From Streptomyces sp. AA1529 (lineage in GTDB: Bacteria > Actinomycetota > Actinomycetes > Streptomycetales > Streptomycetaceae): DNA of 64,000 nt. Below, one piece after another: positions 1 through 8,656 of this stretch; positions within the stretch are counted from its first letter, which is position 1; the number at the start of each line of letters is the position of its first letter. A program made the position numbers and the translations under genes. The notes under the pieces were generated by a model that was given only the letters and a program-made list of their open reading frames with translations, did not search any database and was not told the DNA's origin. The stretch lies in assembly GCF_000280905.1 (NCBI RefSeq), contig NZ_ALAP01000107.1:1-64000 (forward strand), read 5' to 3'.

Positions 1-19
1 TCTCAGCAGCCAGCCCGAC

Positions 20-1657
20 GTGGCAGCGGAGTTCACCCCGGGTGCCCAGGTGCCCATCTCCGGGTCGGGCGGGCAGACGGCGGCGTCCCAGGCGCTGGCG
101 TCGGCCGCCTACCGCGACGACGAGGTCGAGAAGCTGGTCGCGGCCAACCCCGACGCCGGTTTCAAGAAGCCGCGGCTCTCCCTGTTCGAGCCCAACCTCG
201 GTGAGGCGTACTCCCGGGCGGTGCAGACCCGGCTGCTCGGCGGCGCCCGCGCCCCGCTCATCCAGTCCTTCGGCATCGAACCGCAGACCATCGTGGAGCA
301 CTGCCTGGCCGCCACCCGGGTGCGCAAGCAGCGCGACGCGCGGCTGACCGGCGTGATGGTGCTCTTCGGGCTGCTGTTCCTGCCCGGGGTGCTGCTGTGG
401 CTGCTGGCCTTCCAGTTGCGCCGCATGATCGCCGGGTCCAAGGACAAGCGCGCCGGGGCCGTCGGCATGGTGGTGCTGGTCGCCGTCGGGGCGCTGGCGG
501 TGCTCTTCGCGATCAAGCTCCCGGTCAGCGGCCTCTGGGGGATCTATCTGCGGGCGATGCTGATCGCGCCGGTGGTCGGCGGGATGTGGGCCAAGCAGAT
601 CTGCGAGCGGTACGCCAAGGATCTGCGTGCCCGGTGGCAGAGTCTGCTGGGCGGCACCGGAGTCGGCGCCAAGATTCCCGAAGCGGTGCCCCAGGACCCG
701 GGCGACGCGGGCGCCGAGCGCATCCGGCTGGGCCTGGCCAAGGTCGCCGCCGAGCAGGCCGGCAACCTGATCTACTACGCGGGTCCCAAGGGGATACTGG
801 GCATGGGGACCCGGTGGGGCAGCTGGCAGCTGGCCGAGGAGCTGACGCCCGCGCGGGAGGGGGAGGAGATCAACCCGTTCCGCAGCTGGGACGTCATCCG
901 CGCCATCCACGACCAGCTCCGCCTCCTGGAGCGCGGCCCGCTGCACACCGGCGGCTTCCCCACCCCCTCGATACGGCACTGGGTGGTCTCCCCCATCGCC
1001 GAGGGCGCCAAGGCGGTCAAGCACCCCGAGGGTCAGGAGGTCGAGGGGTACCGCATCAAGGACTTCGAGATACAGCGCATCTGCAACGAGCAGCAGTTCG
1101 GCGCCGGCAACCGGCACTATCTGGGCGTCCAGTTCGTGCTGTGGGACGGCCAGTTGGTGATCTCGCTGCTGATCAGCGTCACGGTGCTGCACCACACCCT
1201 GCGCATCGAGGTCACCGGCCACGCCCTGGGGCCCGTCGACGGGCTGTTCACCAGCCCTCCGCAGGCCAAGACCAAGGAGGTCGCCAAGAGCGTCAAGTTC
1301 TGGGAGACCCGCACGGTCAACCTGCCCCTGGTGGAGACCAAGGAGGTGGTGCGGCTCGCCGCGCGGGCCCCGCTGACCTGGTTCCCGCCGGTGCTGGACT
1401 TCCTCGGCGGCAAGCTCTCGCTGCCCGAACCGTTCGGTCTGCGGCACGCCTGGGCGAAGAAGCCGTGGCGGCACCGCTTCATGGCCGACGACGCGATGCG
1501 CGCCGCGACACCGGTGCTGCGGGTCGTGCACACAGCCGCCATCAAGGTACTGGAGGAGAACGGCTGCAACGTCGAGCGGTTCGGCTCCCGTTCGCTCAAC
1601 CTGAGCGCCGCCGTGCAGGACGCCAAGCCGTTCAAGGCCGACGTCTACGACGCCTGA
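20..1657 (+). CDS. Conserved membrane protein, 5' end outside window
   Basis: The reading frame is open right to the window edge, and the GTG at 20 has no Shine-Dalgarno sequence, so the true start probably lies upstream. The visible 545 residues begin with a soluble segment (about 1-108), then three hydrophobic stretches (about 110-132, 147-166, 172-190), then a soluble C-terminal region of about 350 residues. I do not recognise a catalytic motif or a named family. It converges on the HIT gene across about 110 bp. The position next to a thrS/HIT pair is typical of Streptomyces housekeeping regions, but I assign no function. Confidence 0.75.
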   Translation: MAAEFTPGAQVPISGSGGQTAASQALASAAYRDDEVEKLVAANPDAGFKKPRLSLFEPNLGEAYSRAVQTRLLGGARAPLIQSFGIEPQTIVEHCLAATRVRKQRDARLTGVMVLFGLLFLPGVLLWLLAFQLRRMIAGSKDKRAGAVGMVVLVAVGALAVLFAIKLPVSGLWGIYLRAMLIAPVVGGMWAKQICERYAKDLRARWQSLLGGTGVGAKIPEAVPQDPGDAGAERIRLGLAKVAAEQAGNLIYYAGPKGILGMGTRWGSWQLAEELTPAREGEEINPFRSWDVIRAIHDQLRLLERGPLHTGGFPTPSIRHWVVSPIAEGAKAVKHPEGQEVEGYRIKDFEIQRICNEQQFGAGNRHYLGVQFVLWDGQLVISLLISVTVLHHTLRIEVTGHALGPVDGLFTSPPQAKTKEVAKSVKFWETRTVNLPLVETKEVVRLAARAPLTWFPPVLDFLGGKLSLPEPFGLRHAWAKKPWRHRFMADDAMRAATPVLRVVHTAAIKVLEENGCNVERFGSRSLNLSAAVQDAKPFKADVYDA

Positions 1658-1767
1658 AGCCGAAACCGGCGTCTGCGACACCCGGGGCCGAAGCCGACAC
1701 CGCGGTGCACGGCCCCGGAAGGCGGACGCGGCCGAGGTCTACGGCGCCTGGCGGGACGCCCGCGGGA

Positions 1768-2307
1768 TCACCAGGCCTCGGCCAGCATCGCGCGGGTGTC
1801 CGCCAGGAGCTGCGGCAGGACCCGGGTGTGGCCGACGACCGGCATGAAGTTGGTGTCGCCGCCCCAGCGCGGCACCACATGCTGGTGCAGATGGGCGGCG
1901 ATACCGGCGCCCGCCACCGCACCCTGGTTCATGCCGATGTTGAAGCCGTGCGCTCCGGAGACCCGCCGCAGGACGGTCATCGCGCGCTTGGTGAACTCCG
2001 CCAGCTCCAGGGTCTCGGCCTCGTCCAGTTCGGTGTAGTCCGCCAGGTGCCGGAACGGCACGGTCATCAGATGGCCACCGTTGTACGGGTAGAGGTTGAG
2101 CACCGCGTAGACCTTCTCGCCGCGGGCGATGATCAGACCGTCCGCGTCGGATTTCTCCGGGATGGTGCAGAAGGGGCAGCCGTCCTCGGCGCCGGGGCCG
2201 CTCGGCTTGTTCTCCCCCTGGATGTAGGCCATCCGGTGAGGTGTCCACAGGCGCTGGAACTGGTCCGGTGCCCCCACTCCGATCTGCTGCTCCGGCTCAC
2301 TCGTCAT
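1768..2307 (-). CDS. HIT family hydrolase/phosphorylase (AP4A-type)
   Basis: A 179-residue histidine-triad protein. The diagnostic motif HLHQHVVPRW (H-x-H-x-H) is near residues 140-150, and a Cys-x-x-Cys (CPFC) lies near residue 40, as in the actinobacterial HIT/Ap4A phosphorylase-like branch. These enzymes cleave or phosphorolyse dinucleoside polyphosphates and nucleotide conjugates in the cytoplasm. The open frame extends to 2409, but ATG 2307 is preferred because a TANNNT hexamer lies exactly 7 nt upstream and the conserved part starts soon after. It lies 98 bp downstream of thrS on the same strand, a common actinobacterial arrangement. The substrate is not deducible from the sequence. Confidence 0.88.
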   Translation of the reverse strand: MTSEPEQQIGVGAPDQFQRLWTPHRMAYIQGENKPSGPGAEDGCPFCTIPEKSDADGLIIARGEKVYAVLNLYPYNGGHLMTVPFRHLADYTELDEAETLELAEFTKRAMTVLRRVSGAHGFNIGMNQGAVAGAGIAAHLHQHVVPRWGGDTNFMPVVGHTRVLPQLLADTRAMLAEAW

Positions 2308-2314
2308 GCCCGCC

Positions 2315-2320
2315 AGCTTA
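2315..2320 (-). promoter_or_regulatory. Candidate leaderless -10 element of the HIT gene
   Basis: On the minus strand TAAGCT is followed by 7 nt and then ATG. No Shine-Dalgarno is present. This fits a transcript starting at or next to the A of the start codon. Confidence 0.45.
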
Positions 2321-2405
2321 TGCGCCGGTCGGCGCGGGACACGAGGAGGGGGCGGACCCGCCGCACGGCCGCCCTCTCCCCGCGTCACAGCTGATTCACC
2401 AGGGG

Positions 2406-4388
2406 TCACACCTGGATACGCCGCTGCACGGCGTCGAGGATCTCCGCGATCGCCTCGTCCTGGGGGATGCCGTTCTGCTGCGAGCCGTCGCGGTAGCGGA
2501 AGGACACCGCGCCGTTGGCGACGTCCTCGTCACCGGCGATCACCATGAACGGCACCTTGGACTTCTGGGCGTTGCGGATCTTCTTCTGCATCCGGTCGGA
2601 GGAGGAGTCCACCTCCATCCGCAGGCCCTTGGCCTTGGCTGCGGCGGCGAACTCCGCCAGGTACGGCACATGGTCGTCGCCGATCGGGATGCCGACCGCC
2701 TGCACCGGCGCGAGCCACGCCGGGAAGGCGCCCGCGTAGTGCTCCAGGAGCACGGCGAAGAACCGCTCGATGGAGCCGAACAGCGCACGGTGGATCATCA
2801 CCGGCTGCCGGCGGGAACCGTCGGCGGCGGTGTACTCGAGGCCGAACCTGGCGGGCTGCTGGAAGTCGACCTGGATGGTGGACATCTGCCAGGTGCGGCC
2901 GATGGCGTCCCGGGCCTGGACGGAGATCTTGGGCCCGTAGAAGGCGGCGCCGCCCGGGTCCATGACCAGGTCGAGGCCCTGCTTGCCCGCGGCCTGCCGC
3001 AGCGCCTCGGTGGCCTCCTCCCACTCCTCGTCGGTGCCCATGAACTTGTCCGACTCGGGGTCGCGGGTGGACAGTTCCAGGTAGAAGTCGCTGAGGCCGT
3101 AGTCGCGCAGCAGGTTCAGGACGAAGGTGAGCAGGTTGTCCAGCTCGTCCGGCATCTGCTCCTTGGTGCAGTAGATGTGCGAGTCGTCCTGGGTGAAGCC
3201 GCGGGCGCGGGTGAGCCCGTGGACGACGCCGGACTTCTCGTACCGGTAGACGGTGCCGAACTCGAACAGCCGCAGCGGCAATTCCCGGTAGGACCGGCCG
3301 CGGGCGCGGAAGATGAGGTTGTGCATCGGGCAGTTCATCGCCTTGAGGCGGTAGTTCTGCTCGTCGAACTCCAGCGGCGGGAACATGCCGTCCGCGTAGT
3401 GCGGCAGATGCCCGGAGATCTCGAAGAGCCGCTCCTTGGTGATGTGCGGCGTGTTGACGAAGTCGTAGCCGGACTCCTCGTGCCGCCGGCGCGAGTAGTC
3501 CTCCATCACCTTGCGGACGACGCCGCCCTTGGGGTGGAAGACGGCGAGCCCGGAGCCGAGCTCCTCGGGGATGGAGAAGAGGTCCAGTTCGGTGCCGAGC
3601 TTGCGGTGGTCGCGCTTCTCGGCCTCGGCGAGGAACTCCAGGTACTGCTTGAGCTCGTCCTTGGTGGGCCACGCGGTGCCGTAGATCCGCTGGAGCTGCG
3701 GGTTCTTCTCGCTGCCGCGCCAGTAGGCGGCCGCGGACCGCATCAGCTTGAAGGCGGGGATCTGCCGGGTGGAGGGCAGGTGCGGGCCCCGGCACAGGTC
3801 CTTCCAGCACAGCTCGCCGCTCTTGGCGTCGAGGTTGTCGTAGATGGTCAGCTCGCCGGACCCGACCTCGGCCGAGGCACCCTCGGCGGCGTCGGCCGCG
3901 TTGCCCTTGAGGCCGATCAGCTCCAGCTTGTACGGCTCGTCCGCCAGCTCCTCGCGGGCGTCCTCGTCGGTGGTGACGCGGCGGGAGAAGCGCTGGCCCT
4001 GCTTCTGGATCTGCTGCATCTTCTTCTCGATGCGCTTGAGATCGTCGGGGGTGAAGGGCTCGGCCACGTCGAAGTCGTAGTAGAAGCCGTCCTTGACGGG
4101 CGGACCGATGCCGAGCTTGGCGTCCGGGAACAGTTCCTGGACGGCCTGGGCCAGCACGTGCGCGGTGGAGTGGCGGAGCACGGCCAGACCGTCGTCGCCG
4201 GTGATCTCGACGGGCTCCACCTCGTCGCCGTCGGCCAGCGGACGGGCGAGGTCCCGCAGCTCGCCGCCGATGCGCGCGGCGACGACGGAACGCTCCTCCT
4301 CGAAGAGCGCGGCGGCCGTAGTGCCCGTGGTCACCACGCGCTCTTCCCGCTCGGAATCGCGTTGGATGGTCACACGGACATCAGACAC
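2406..4388 (-). CDS. thrS: Threonyl-tRNA synthetase
   Basis: Charges tRNA-Thr with threonine in the cytoplasm. It has 660 residues, normal for a full-length bacterial ThrRS: an N-terminal TGS domain (about 1-65), the second additional/editing domain (about 70-225) with the HxxxH-type stretch HSTAHVLAQ, the class II catalytic core, and a C-terminal anticodon-binding domain. The zinc ligands are visible as Cys in CPMH (about 351), His in QDDSHIYC (about 401) and His in MIHRALFGS (about 531). GTG 4388 is chosen over the longer frame because AGGAGAG lies 5 nt upstream. I see no T-box-like leader in the upstream 226 bp, which appear otherwise featureless. Confidence 0.97.
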   Translation of the reverse strand: MSDVRVTIQRDSEREERVVTTGTTAAALFEEERSVVAARIGGELRDLARPLADGDEVEPVEITGDDGLAVLRHSTAHVLAQAVQELFPDAKLGIGPPVKDGFYYDFDVAEPFTPDDLKRIEKKMQQIQKQGQRFSRRVTTDEDAREELADEPYKLELIGLKGNAADAAEGASAEVGSGELTIYDNLDAKSGELCWKDLCRGPHLPSTRQIPAFKLMRSAAAYWRGSEKNPQLQRIYGTAWPTKDELKQYLEFLAEAEKRDHRKLGTELDLFSIPEELGSGLAVFHPKGGVVRKVMEDYSRRRHEESGYDFVNTPHITKERLFEISGHLPHYADGMFPPLEFDEQNYRLKAMNCPMHNLIFRARGRSYRELPLRLFEFGTVYRYEKSGVVHGLTRARGFTQDDSHIYCTKEQMPDELDNLLTFVLNLLRDYGLSDFYLELSTRDPESDKFMGTDEEWEEATEALRQAAGKQGLDLVMDPGGAAFYGPKISVQARDAIGRTWQMSTIQVDFQQPARFGLEYTAADGSRRQPVMIHRALFGSIERFFAVLLEHYAGAFPAWLAPVQAVGIPIGDDHVPYLAEFAAAAKAKGLRMEVDSSSDRMQKKIRNAQKSKVPFMVIAGDEDVANGAVSFRYRDGSQQNGIPQDEAIAEILDAVQRRIQV

Positions 4389-4614
4389 CGGTCTCTCCTG
4401 ACTCTCACCTGGGATACGCGGCCCGCGCCGCGCCGTCGAATCGTACCGAGCGATGGCACCGGACCGCGAAACGGTCACGGACCGCGACGGGAACCGGCCG
4501 CGAAGCCCGCCGCGGCGGCAGCGGACCCGGCGGACGCCGCCACGCCCCCCCCGGCCGCGGCACCCGGCGGGCGGGTGCGACTGCCGGTCGGCCCCCCGTG
4601 CGGGCGCGGGACGG

Positions 4615-5559
4615 TCAGCCGCCCACGCCGCGCTCGAAGTCGTCGAGCGCCGCGCGCAGCCGCTTCAGCAGCCGCTCCCGGGGCTCCTCGGGTACCGGGA
4701 CGGGGGCGACGTCGTGCGCGCCGCTCAACCGCCGGAAGCCGCCCCGGCTCTCCAGCAGCCCGGCGATCCGCAGCGGCAGCCCCGCCAGGTGGGAGTGGAC
4801 GGCGCGGAGGTAGCCCTCGTCGTCCAGCCGGGCCCGCACCTGGGTCACCTCGGCGCCGGCCAGCACGTCGAGGCGCACCGAACCGGGCTCACCGGGCCGG
4901 GCGCGGCGCAGTCGTACGACGGTTCCCGTGACCCGCACCGGTACCGGGGGCTCGACGCGCACGTAGTGCCGCCCGGCGAGTTCGAGTGCGGGCAGGTCGG
5001 CCGGGGTGAAGACGAGGGCGGGGGGCCGTCGCGGGCAGTCCCGGGGCGCTCCGGCCGTGCGCGACCAGGCGAGGGTGATCCGCACCTCTTCGGTGCCGCG
5101 TACCAACTGGCACAGCGCGTCGGTGAGTTCCGCGCAGCAGCCGTCGGCGACGGCGGCGTCGAAGTGCTCGGTGGCGCCGGTGGCGCGGTAGCGGCACACG
5201 GCCCGGGCGGTCGCCCGCAGCGCGCGGCACAGCACCGCCAGCTCCCGGCCGCCGCCGTCGGGTGGCCCGGGCGGGGCCGAGGCGGTCAGCGTCCGTCCCG
5301 CCGCGCTCTCCTCGGGGGCCTCCGCGTACCGCGCCCGCCGGGTGAAGGCGTCCGCCCGGCGGTCGCCGCGGGCGCCGTGGAATCCGGCGCTCCGCTGTGT
5401 CGCCAGGGCACCGGCGCGGAGCATCGCACGGGCTGCGGTGCCCAGCTTCTGGCGCGCCCGCCAGGCGGCTGCCGTGTTGCCCGCGGGCAGTTCGCGTCTC
5501 CAGTGGATCTCGTCGTCGTCGGCGGCGCCTCGCATCACGCTCTCCGTGTCCCCGGCCAC
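4615..5559 (-). CDS. Hypothetical protein
   Basis: A 314-residue Arg/Ala-rich protein of unknown function. No signal peptide, transmembrane segment or recognisable motif is seen. There is a variable Pro/Gly-rich stretch near residues 95-105, then a more conserved-looking C-terminal half ending in acidic/arginine helices. GTG 5559 is chosen because a double purine-rich site AGGAGAAGGAGG precedes it; ATG 5535 is an alternative. It sits between the tRNA-Val terminator and thrS on the same strand as thrS, but 226 bp away, so independent transcription is likely. Confidence 0.6.
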   Translation of the reverse strand: MAGDTESVMRGAADDDEIHWRRELPAGNTAAAWRARQKLGTAARAMLRAGALATQRSAGFHGARGDRRADAFTRRARYAEAPEESAAGRTLTASAPPGPPDGGGRELAVLCRALRATARAVCRYRATGATEHFDAAVADGCCAELTDALCQLVRGTEEVRITLAWSRTAGAPRDCPRRPPALVFTPADLPALELAGRHYVRVEPPVPVRVTGTVVRLRRARPGEPGSVRLDVLAGAEVTQVRARLDDEGYLRAVHSHLAGLPLRIAGLLESRGGFRRLSGAHDVAPVPVPEEPRERLLKRLRAALDDFERGVGG

Positions 5560-5661
5560 TCCCCTCCTTCTCCTGACCGCGGGGCGGGGCCGCAAAACGG
5601 AGCGGACAGCGGCGGATCGGGAGCGCGGGACGGACATGCGAAAACGGGACGGACGCACGAA

Positions 5662-5691
5662 AGGCCGCAGCGTCTGCTGACGCTGCGGCCT
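5662..5691 (-). terminator. Hairpin after tRNA-Val
   Basis: A perfect 13-bp stem (5662-5674 with 5679-5691) with a TGCT loop starts 26 bp past the tRNA 3' end. On the minus strand it is followed by a short T-containing stretch. It probably terminates the tRNA-Val transcript. Confidence 0.75.
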
Positions 5692-5716
5692 CGGATGCTG
5701 CCGTACGGATGCCGGG

Positions 5717-5788
5717 TGGGCGATACTGGGTTCGAACCAGTGACCTCTTCGGTGTGAACGAAGCGCTCTCCCACTGAGCTAATCGCCC
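5717..5788 (-). tRNA. tRNA-Val (anticodon CAC)
   Basis: A 72-nt cloverleaf read on the minus strand: acceptor GGGCGAT paired with ATCGCCC, anticodon stem CTTCG/CGAAG around the loop TTCACAC, T-loop TTCGAAC, discriminator A. CCA is not encoded. A TATTGT hexamer about 40 nt upstream could be its -10. The same tRNA occurs again at 6376-6447 with an identical body. Confidence 0.96.
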
Positions 5789-5839
5789 CGGGTGTTCCGC
5801 CGTTGGCCCGGCGGCACGTGCAGAACAATACAGGGCGTC

Positions 5840-6298
5840 TCACTCTTCATCCAAACCCCTTTCCAGCAGGTTCCGCAGACCGTGCAGACCGCCGCGCATC
5901 ATCAGCCGGTGGTTGGCGACGAAGAGGGGCCGGGCGGGGACGGCCAGCATGCGCAGCAGGCGCCTTTCGACCTCCACGTCCTGGACGAAGAGCGCGACGC
6001 TGCCGCCGTCGGCGGCGCGTACCCTCCAGCGGGCCCAGCCGTCCAGGTCGCCGCTCATGCCGACCTCCAGGATCCCGGCCGACGGGTCGCGGCGCCGCGC
6101 GTGGAGCACGACCGACAGCCGGTAGGGCAGTGCGGCCCGGATGTGCAGGAGACCGCTGTCCTCGCCGGTCCGGGCGAACCCGCGCACCTGGGGCCACCAC
6201 GCGGGGTACGCGTCGAGCCGCTCCAGCGCGGCGTAGACCCGGCTCGGCGGGGCCGCGACCGGCCAGACGGCGCGGAAGCGGTAGTGGTTCGGATCCAC
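5840..6298 (-). CDS. SRPBCC (START-like) family protein
   Basis: A 152-residue protein with the typical polyketide-cyclase/dehydrase SRPBCC opening: an N-terminal strand (HYRFRAVWPV), then a helix with PSRVYAALERLDAYPAWWP. The length fits a single lipid-binding helix-grip fold. Members bind hydrophobic ligands in the cytoplasm; the ligand here is unknown. GTG 6298 is supported by GGGAGGG 7 nt upstream. It lies on the same strand between the two tRNA-Val genes and is separated from each by a hairpin or promoter region. Confidence 0.82.
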   Translation of the reverse strand: MDPNHYRFRAVWPVAAPPSRVYAALERLDAYPAWWPQVRGFARTGEDSGLLHIRAALPYRLSVVLHARRRDPSAGILEVGMSGDLDGWARWRVRAADGGSVALFVQDVEVERRLLRMLAVPARPLFVANHRLMMRGGLHGLRNLLERGLDEE

Positions 6299-6330
6299 GG
6301 GCCGGCCCTCCCGGGAACGGGGACTCTACG

Positions 6331-6369
6331 ACGCAGGGCCCGGAAGCTGGTCGCTTCCGGGCCCTGCGT
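6331..6369 (-). terminator. Strong hairpin after second tRNA-Val
   Basis: A perfect 17-bp inverted repeat (6331-6347 with 6353-6369) with a 5-nt loop begins 7 nt beyond the tRNA 3' end. It also lies just upstream of the SRPBCC gene, so it insulates that gene from tRNA transcription. Confidence 0.8.
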
Positions 6370-6375
6370 ATGGCG

Positions 6376-6447
6376 TGGGCGATACTGGGTTCGAACCAGT
6401 GACCTCTTCGGTGTGAACGAAGCGCTCTCCCACTGAGCTAATCGCCC
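6376..6447 (-). tRNA. tRNA-Val (anticodon CAC)
   Basis: A 72-nt cloverleaf identical to the copy at 5717-5788 (anticodon loop TTCACAC, discriminator A, no encoded CCA). A TAATGT hexamer shortly upstream on the minus strand is a possible -10. Confidence 0.96.
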
Positions 6448-6493
6448 GCCGGCGGGCACAACATTACCGCATGTCAGCGGGTGGTCATGACCA

Positions 6494-6850
6494 TCAGGAG
6501 GACTGCCGGGCCGCCTGCCGGGCCGCTTTGCGTTCCTTACGGGCCGCGCGGCGGTCCTTGAGCCACCGGGTGCCCTCCCGGTACTTGCGCTTGGTCCACC
6601 GCAGCACGTGCTGTGCCCAGACGAACTCGGTCGCCCAGACCGCCATCCCGCCGAAGATCACGAGCCAGCCGGGACCGGGCAGCGGAAGCATGATCACGCC
6701 GCCGGTCACGATCGCCAGACCGACGACGAAGACCACCACGCGCCAGCTCAGGTGCAGCGGCCTGGACGCCTGGACGAACCTCGGCGCGCGAGAGCCGAGG
6801 GGTTTCTCCTCCCGGACCTCCGGCGGCATCGCGTCACTCTCCGCAGTCAT
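6494..6850 (-). CDS. PGPGW-motif (TIGR02611-type) membrane protein
   Basis: A 118-residue integral membrane protein with two hydrophobic segments (about 36-58 and 62-82). Between them sits the signature LPLPGPGWLVIFGG, the PGPGW motif that defines this small actinobacterial family. The C-terminal third is very basic (KRKYREGTRWLKDRRAARK) and probably cytoplasmic. The function of the family is not known. ATG 6850 is preferred over a TTG 9 nt upstream because TACCTT lies exactly 7 nt before it, suggesting a leaderless mRNA. The gene is divergent from ssgB. Confidence 0.85.
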   Translation of the reverse strand: MTAESDAMPPEVREEKPLGSRAPRFVQASRPLHLSWRVVVFVVGLAIVTGGVIMLPLPGPGWLVIFGGMAVWATEFVWAQHVLRWTKRKYREGTRWLKDRRAARKERKAARQAARQSS

Positions 6851-6859
6851 GACAGACAA

Positions 6860-7050
6860 GGTACCTGACTCGTTTCGGCCAGAGCCGGTTCACTGGAATG
6901 GCGGCACCTCCCAAACCTACAAGAGCCGTACGAAGGAATCGATTCCGTACAAAACAGTCAGAGGGGTTTACAACCGGCGCGTAGGTGGCATGTCGATTGC
7001 GCCGACGTGCGAATCCCCGAGCGCACACTGAGCGAAAGGCCCTGGCGCTT
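6860..7050 (+). promoter_or_regulatory. Upstream region of ssgB
   Basis: This 191-bp divergent intergenic region is clearly AT-richer than its neighbours. A GGGGTTTACAA stretch at 6963-6973 resembles the GTTT -35 of SigH/SigB-type stress sigma factors, with a poor -10 match (GGTGGCAT) about 15 nt further on. ssgB transcription is known from S. coelicolor literature to depend on SigH, but the exact element here is only a candidate. Confidence 0.3.
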
Positions 7051-7464
7051 ATGAACACAACGGTGAGCTGTGAGCTGCACCTGCGCCTCGTTGTTTCGAG
7101 CGAGTCCTCACTGCCTGTACCAGCGGGCCTGCGGTACGACACGGCGGACCCCTACGCCGTGCACGCCACCTTCCACACCGGTGCCGAGGAGACCGTGGAG
7201 TGGGTCTTCGCCCGCGACCTCCTCGCCGAAGGGCTGCACAGGCCCACCGGCACCGGGGACGTCCGAGTCTGGCCGTCCCGCAGTCACGGACAGTCCGTGG
7301 CCTGCATCGCCCTCAGTTCCCCGGAGGGCGAGGCCCTGCTCGAGGCCCCGGCGCGGGCACTGGAATCCTTCCTCAAGCGGACCGACGCGGCCGTACCGCC
7401 CGGTACCGAGCACCGCCACTTCGACCTGGACACCGAGCTCTCGCACATCCTCGCGGAGAGCTGA
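7051..7464 (+). CDS. ssgB: Sporulation cell-division protein SsgB
   Basis: A 137-residue SsgA-like protein. The sequence beginning MNTTVSCELHLRLVV, with the internal WVFARDLLAEGL segment and the acidic end DTELSHILAES, matches the highly conserved SsgB of streptomycetes essentially throughout. SsgB localises at future septum sites in aerial hyphae and recruits FtsZ, working with SsgA. The start at 7051 gives the canonical length; AAAGG is 11 nt upstream, slightly far. The gene is followed by a strong hairpin and appears monocistronic. This gene is the best single indicator of a sporulating streptomycete. Confidence 0.97.
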   Translation: MNTTVSCELHLRLVVSSESSLPVPAGLRYDTADPYAVHATFHTGAEETVEWVFARDLLAEGLHRPTGTGDVRVWPSRSHGQSVACIALSSPEGEALLEAPARALESFLKRTDAAVPPGTEHRHFDLDTELSHILAES

Positions 7465-7556
7465 GACCGCCGGTCACCGCGGCCGTCCGACTCGGGGCGA
7501 CGGCCGACGGTCCGGCAGCCGTGTGCCACGGCACCGCTTCGTGTAACGGCACACTG

Positions 7557-7596
7557 CGACGCCGCCGCCGCGTACTCGTACGCGGCGGCGGCGTCG
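7557..7596 (+). terminator. Terminator hairpin downstream of ssgB
   Basis: A perfect 18-bp GC-rich stem (7557-7574 with 7579-7596) with a CTCG loop, about 90 bp past the ssgB stop. No T-run follows, as is usual in streptomycetes. Confidence 0.75.
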
Positions 7597-7709
7597 CTGC
7601 GTACGGCCACGGCGCGGCCGCCGTCCGGAAACACCCGCCCTCGGGCCGGAGCCCAGCGACTAGGCTTCCCCCAGGCCGGAGGATTTCCCGGACACGGCAG
7701 GAGCGGCCC

Positions 7710-8282
7710 GTGCAGATCAACCACGACACCCGGTGCGCGCTCGACCAGGCGGTCGAGCTGCTGAACACCATGGCGGACGGCGAGAACCCCGACACGCTGG
7801 TGTCCGTGGCAGACCTGCGCTCCTACGCGGAGCGCACCAACGTCAGCGGGGTCGGCGCGCTGTCCGAGGACGACGTGCGCGCCGTCCGCGCGGTGCGCGA
7901 GCGCTTCGCGCAGGTGTTCGCCACCGAGGACACCCGCACCGCGGCCGGGCTGCTCAACGCGCTGGTCGCCGAGGCGGGCACGACGCCCCAGCTCACCGAC
8001 CACGACGACTACGACTGGCACGTGCACTACTTCGCGCCCGGCGCCTCCGTCGCCCAGCACCTGGCGGCCGACTGCGGCATGGCGCTGGCGTTCGTCCTCG
8101 TCGCGGGCGAGCGCGACCGGCTGCGGCGCTGCTCGGCACCCGACTGCCGCCGGGTCTTCGTGGACCTGTCCCGCAACCGCTCCCGCCGCTACTGCGACAG
8201 CCGCACCTGCGGCAACCGCCTCCACGTAGCCGCCTACCGGGCACGGCGGCGGGAGTCGTCCGGGGGCGGCGTCCCGCGCTGA
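7710..8282 (+). CDS. CGNR zinc-finger / ABATE-domain regulator
   Basis: A 190-residue protein with an N-terminal all-alpha ABATE-type domain (about 1-140) and a C-terminal treble-clef-like CGNR finger: RRCSAPDCRRVF, then RRYCDSRTCGNR at about 145-175, with four cysteines in CxxxxC...CxxxxC spacing. The family is thought to act in transcriptional regulation of stress or small-molecule responses; no target is evident here. GTG 7710 has AGGAG 6 nt upstream. The gene stands alone after the ssgB terminator. Confidence 0.88.
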   Translation: MQINHDTRCALDQAVELLNTMADGENPDTLVSVADLRSYAERTNVSGVGALSEDDVRAVRAVRERFAQVFATEDTRTAAGLLNALVAEAGTTPQLTDHDDYDWHVHYFAPGASVAQHLAADCGMALAFVLVAGERDRLRRCSAPDCRRVFVDLSRNRSRRYCDSRTCGNRLHVAAYRARRRESSGGGVPR

Positions 8283-8333
8283 GCGCGCGGCACCACCCGC
8301 GACGCCCGCCGCTGCCCGGCTCCGGCCGGCCCG

Positions 8334-8495
8334 TCAGAGCAGCAGCAGGTCGTGCGCCCCGGCGGCACCGATCAGCACCGCGATCACGGCGAGGAACAGC
8401 ATCAGCGGCGGTTGGGAGAGTGCGTACAGGCATCCCTTGGGCTCGGAGGGCGGCAGCTCGTCGAGCTCGATCGCGGAGTTCGGCGTCGTGTCCAT
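8334..8495 (-). CDS. Small single-pass membrane protein
   Basis: A 53-residue protein, MDTTPNSAIELDELPPSEPK followed by one hydrophobic helix (about 30-50) ending HDLLLL. The N-terminal acidic segment should be cytoplasmic. It is not recognised as a named family. There is a weak purine-rich site (GGCGAG) before ATG 8495. The coding call rests on the clean hydrophobic segment and G/C third positions. The gene lies about 160 bp downstream of the next membrane gene on the same strand. Confidence 0.6.
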   Translation of the reverse strand: MDTTPNSAIELDELPPSEPKGCLYALSQPPLMLFLAVIAVLIGAAGAHDLLLL

Positions 8496-8656
8496 CTCGC
8501 CGCGATCATGGCGCAGCCCCGGCCGCACCGGACGACTGCTCCACCCCATTCCCGGTGGTTTCCGCCGGAAAGCCCGCAGTGCCGCGGGCTCGCGTGCTAA
8601 GGCCGTCCGGCACATGGGGACGGCGGGGGCCGGTCCGGACGGGCCGGGCGGAGGGG

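Noticed and set aside
4389..4614. T-box leader for thrS
   Set aside because: No T-box sequence (AGGGTGGNACCGCG) or specifier-loop structure could be identified, and actinobacterial T-boxes are mainly on ileS.
2241..4931. An 896-codon plus-strand ORF across thrS
   Set aside because: It is the antisense shadow of thrS: composition is Val/Leu/Gly/His-heavy as expected from reversed high-GC codons, while the minus strand encodes a complete ThrRS.
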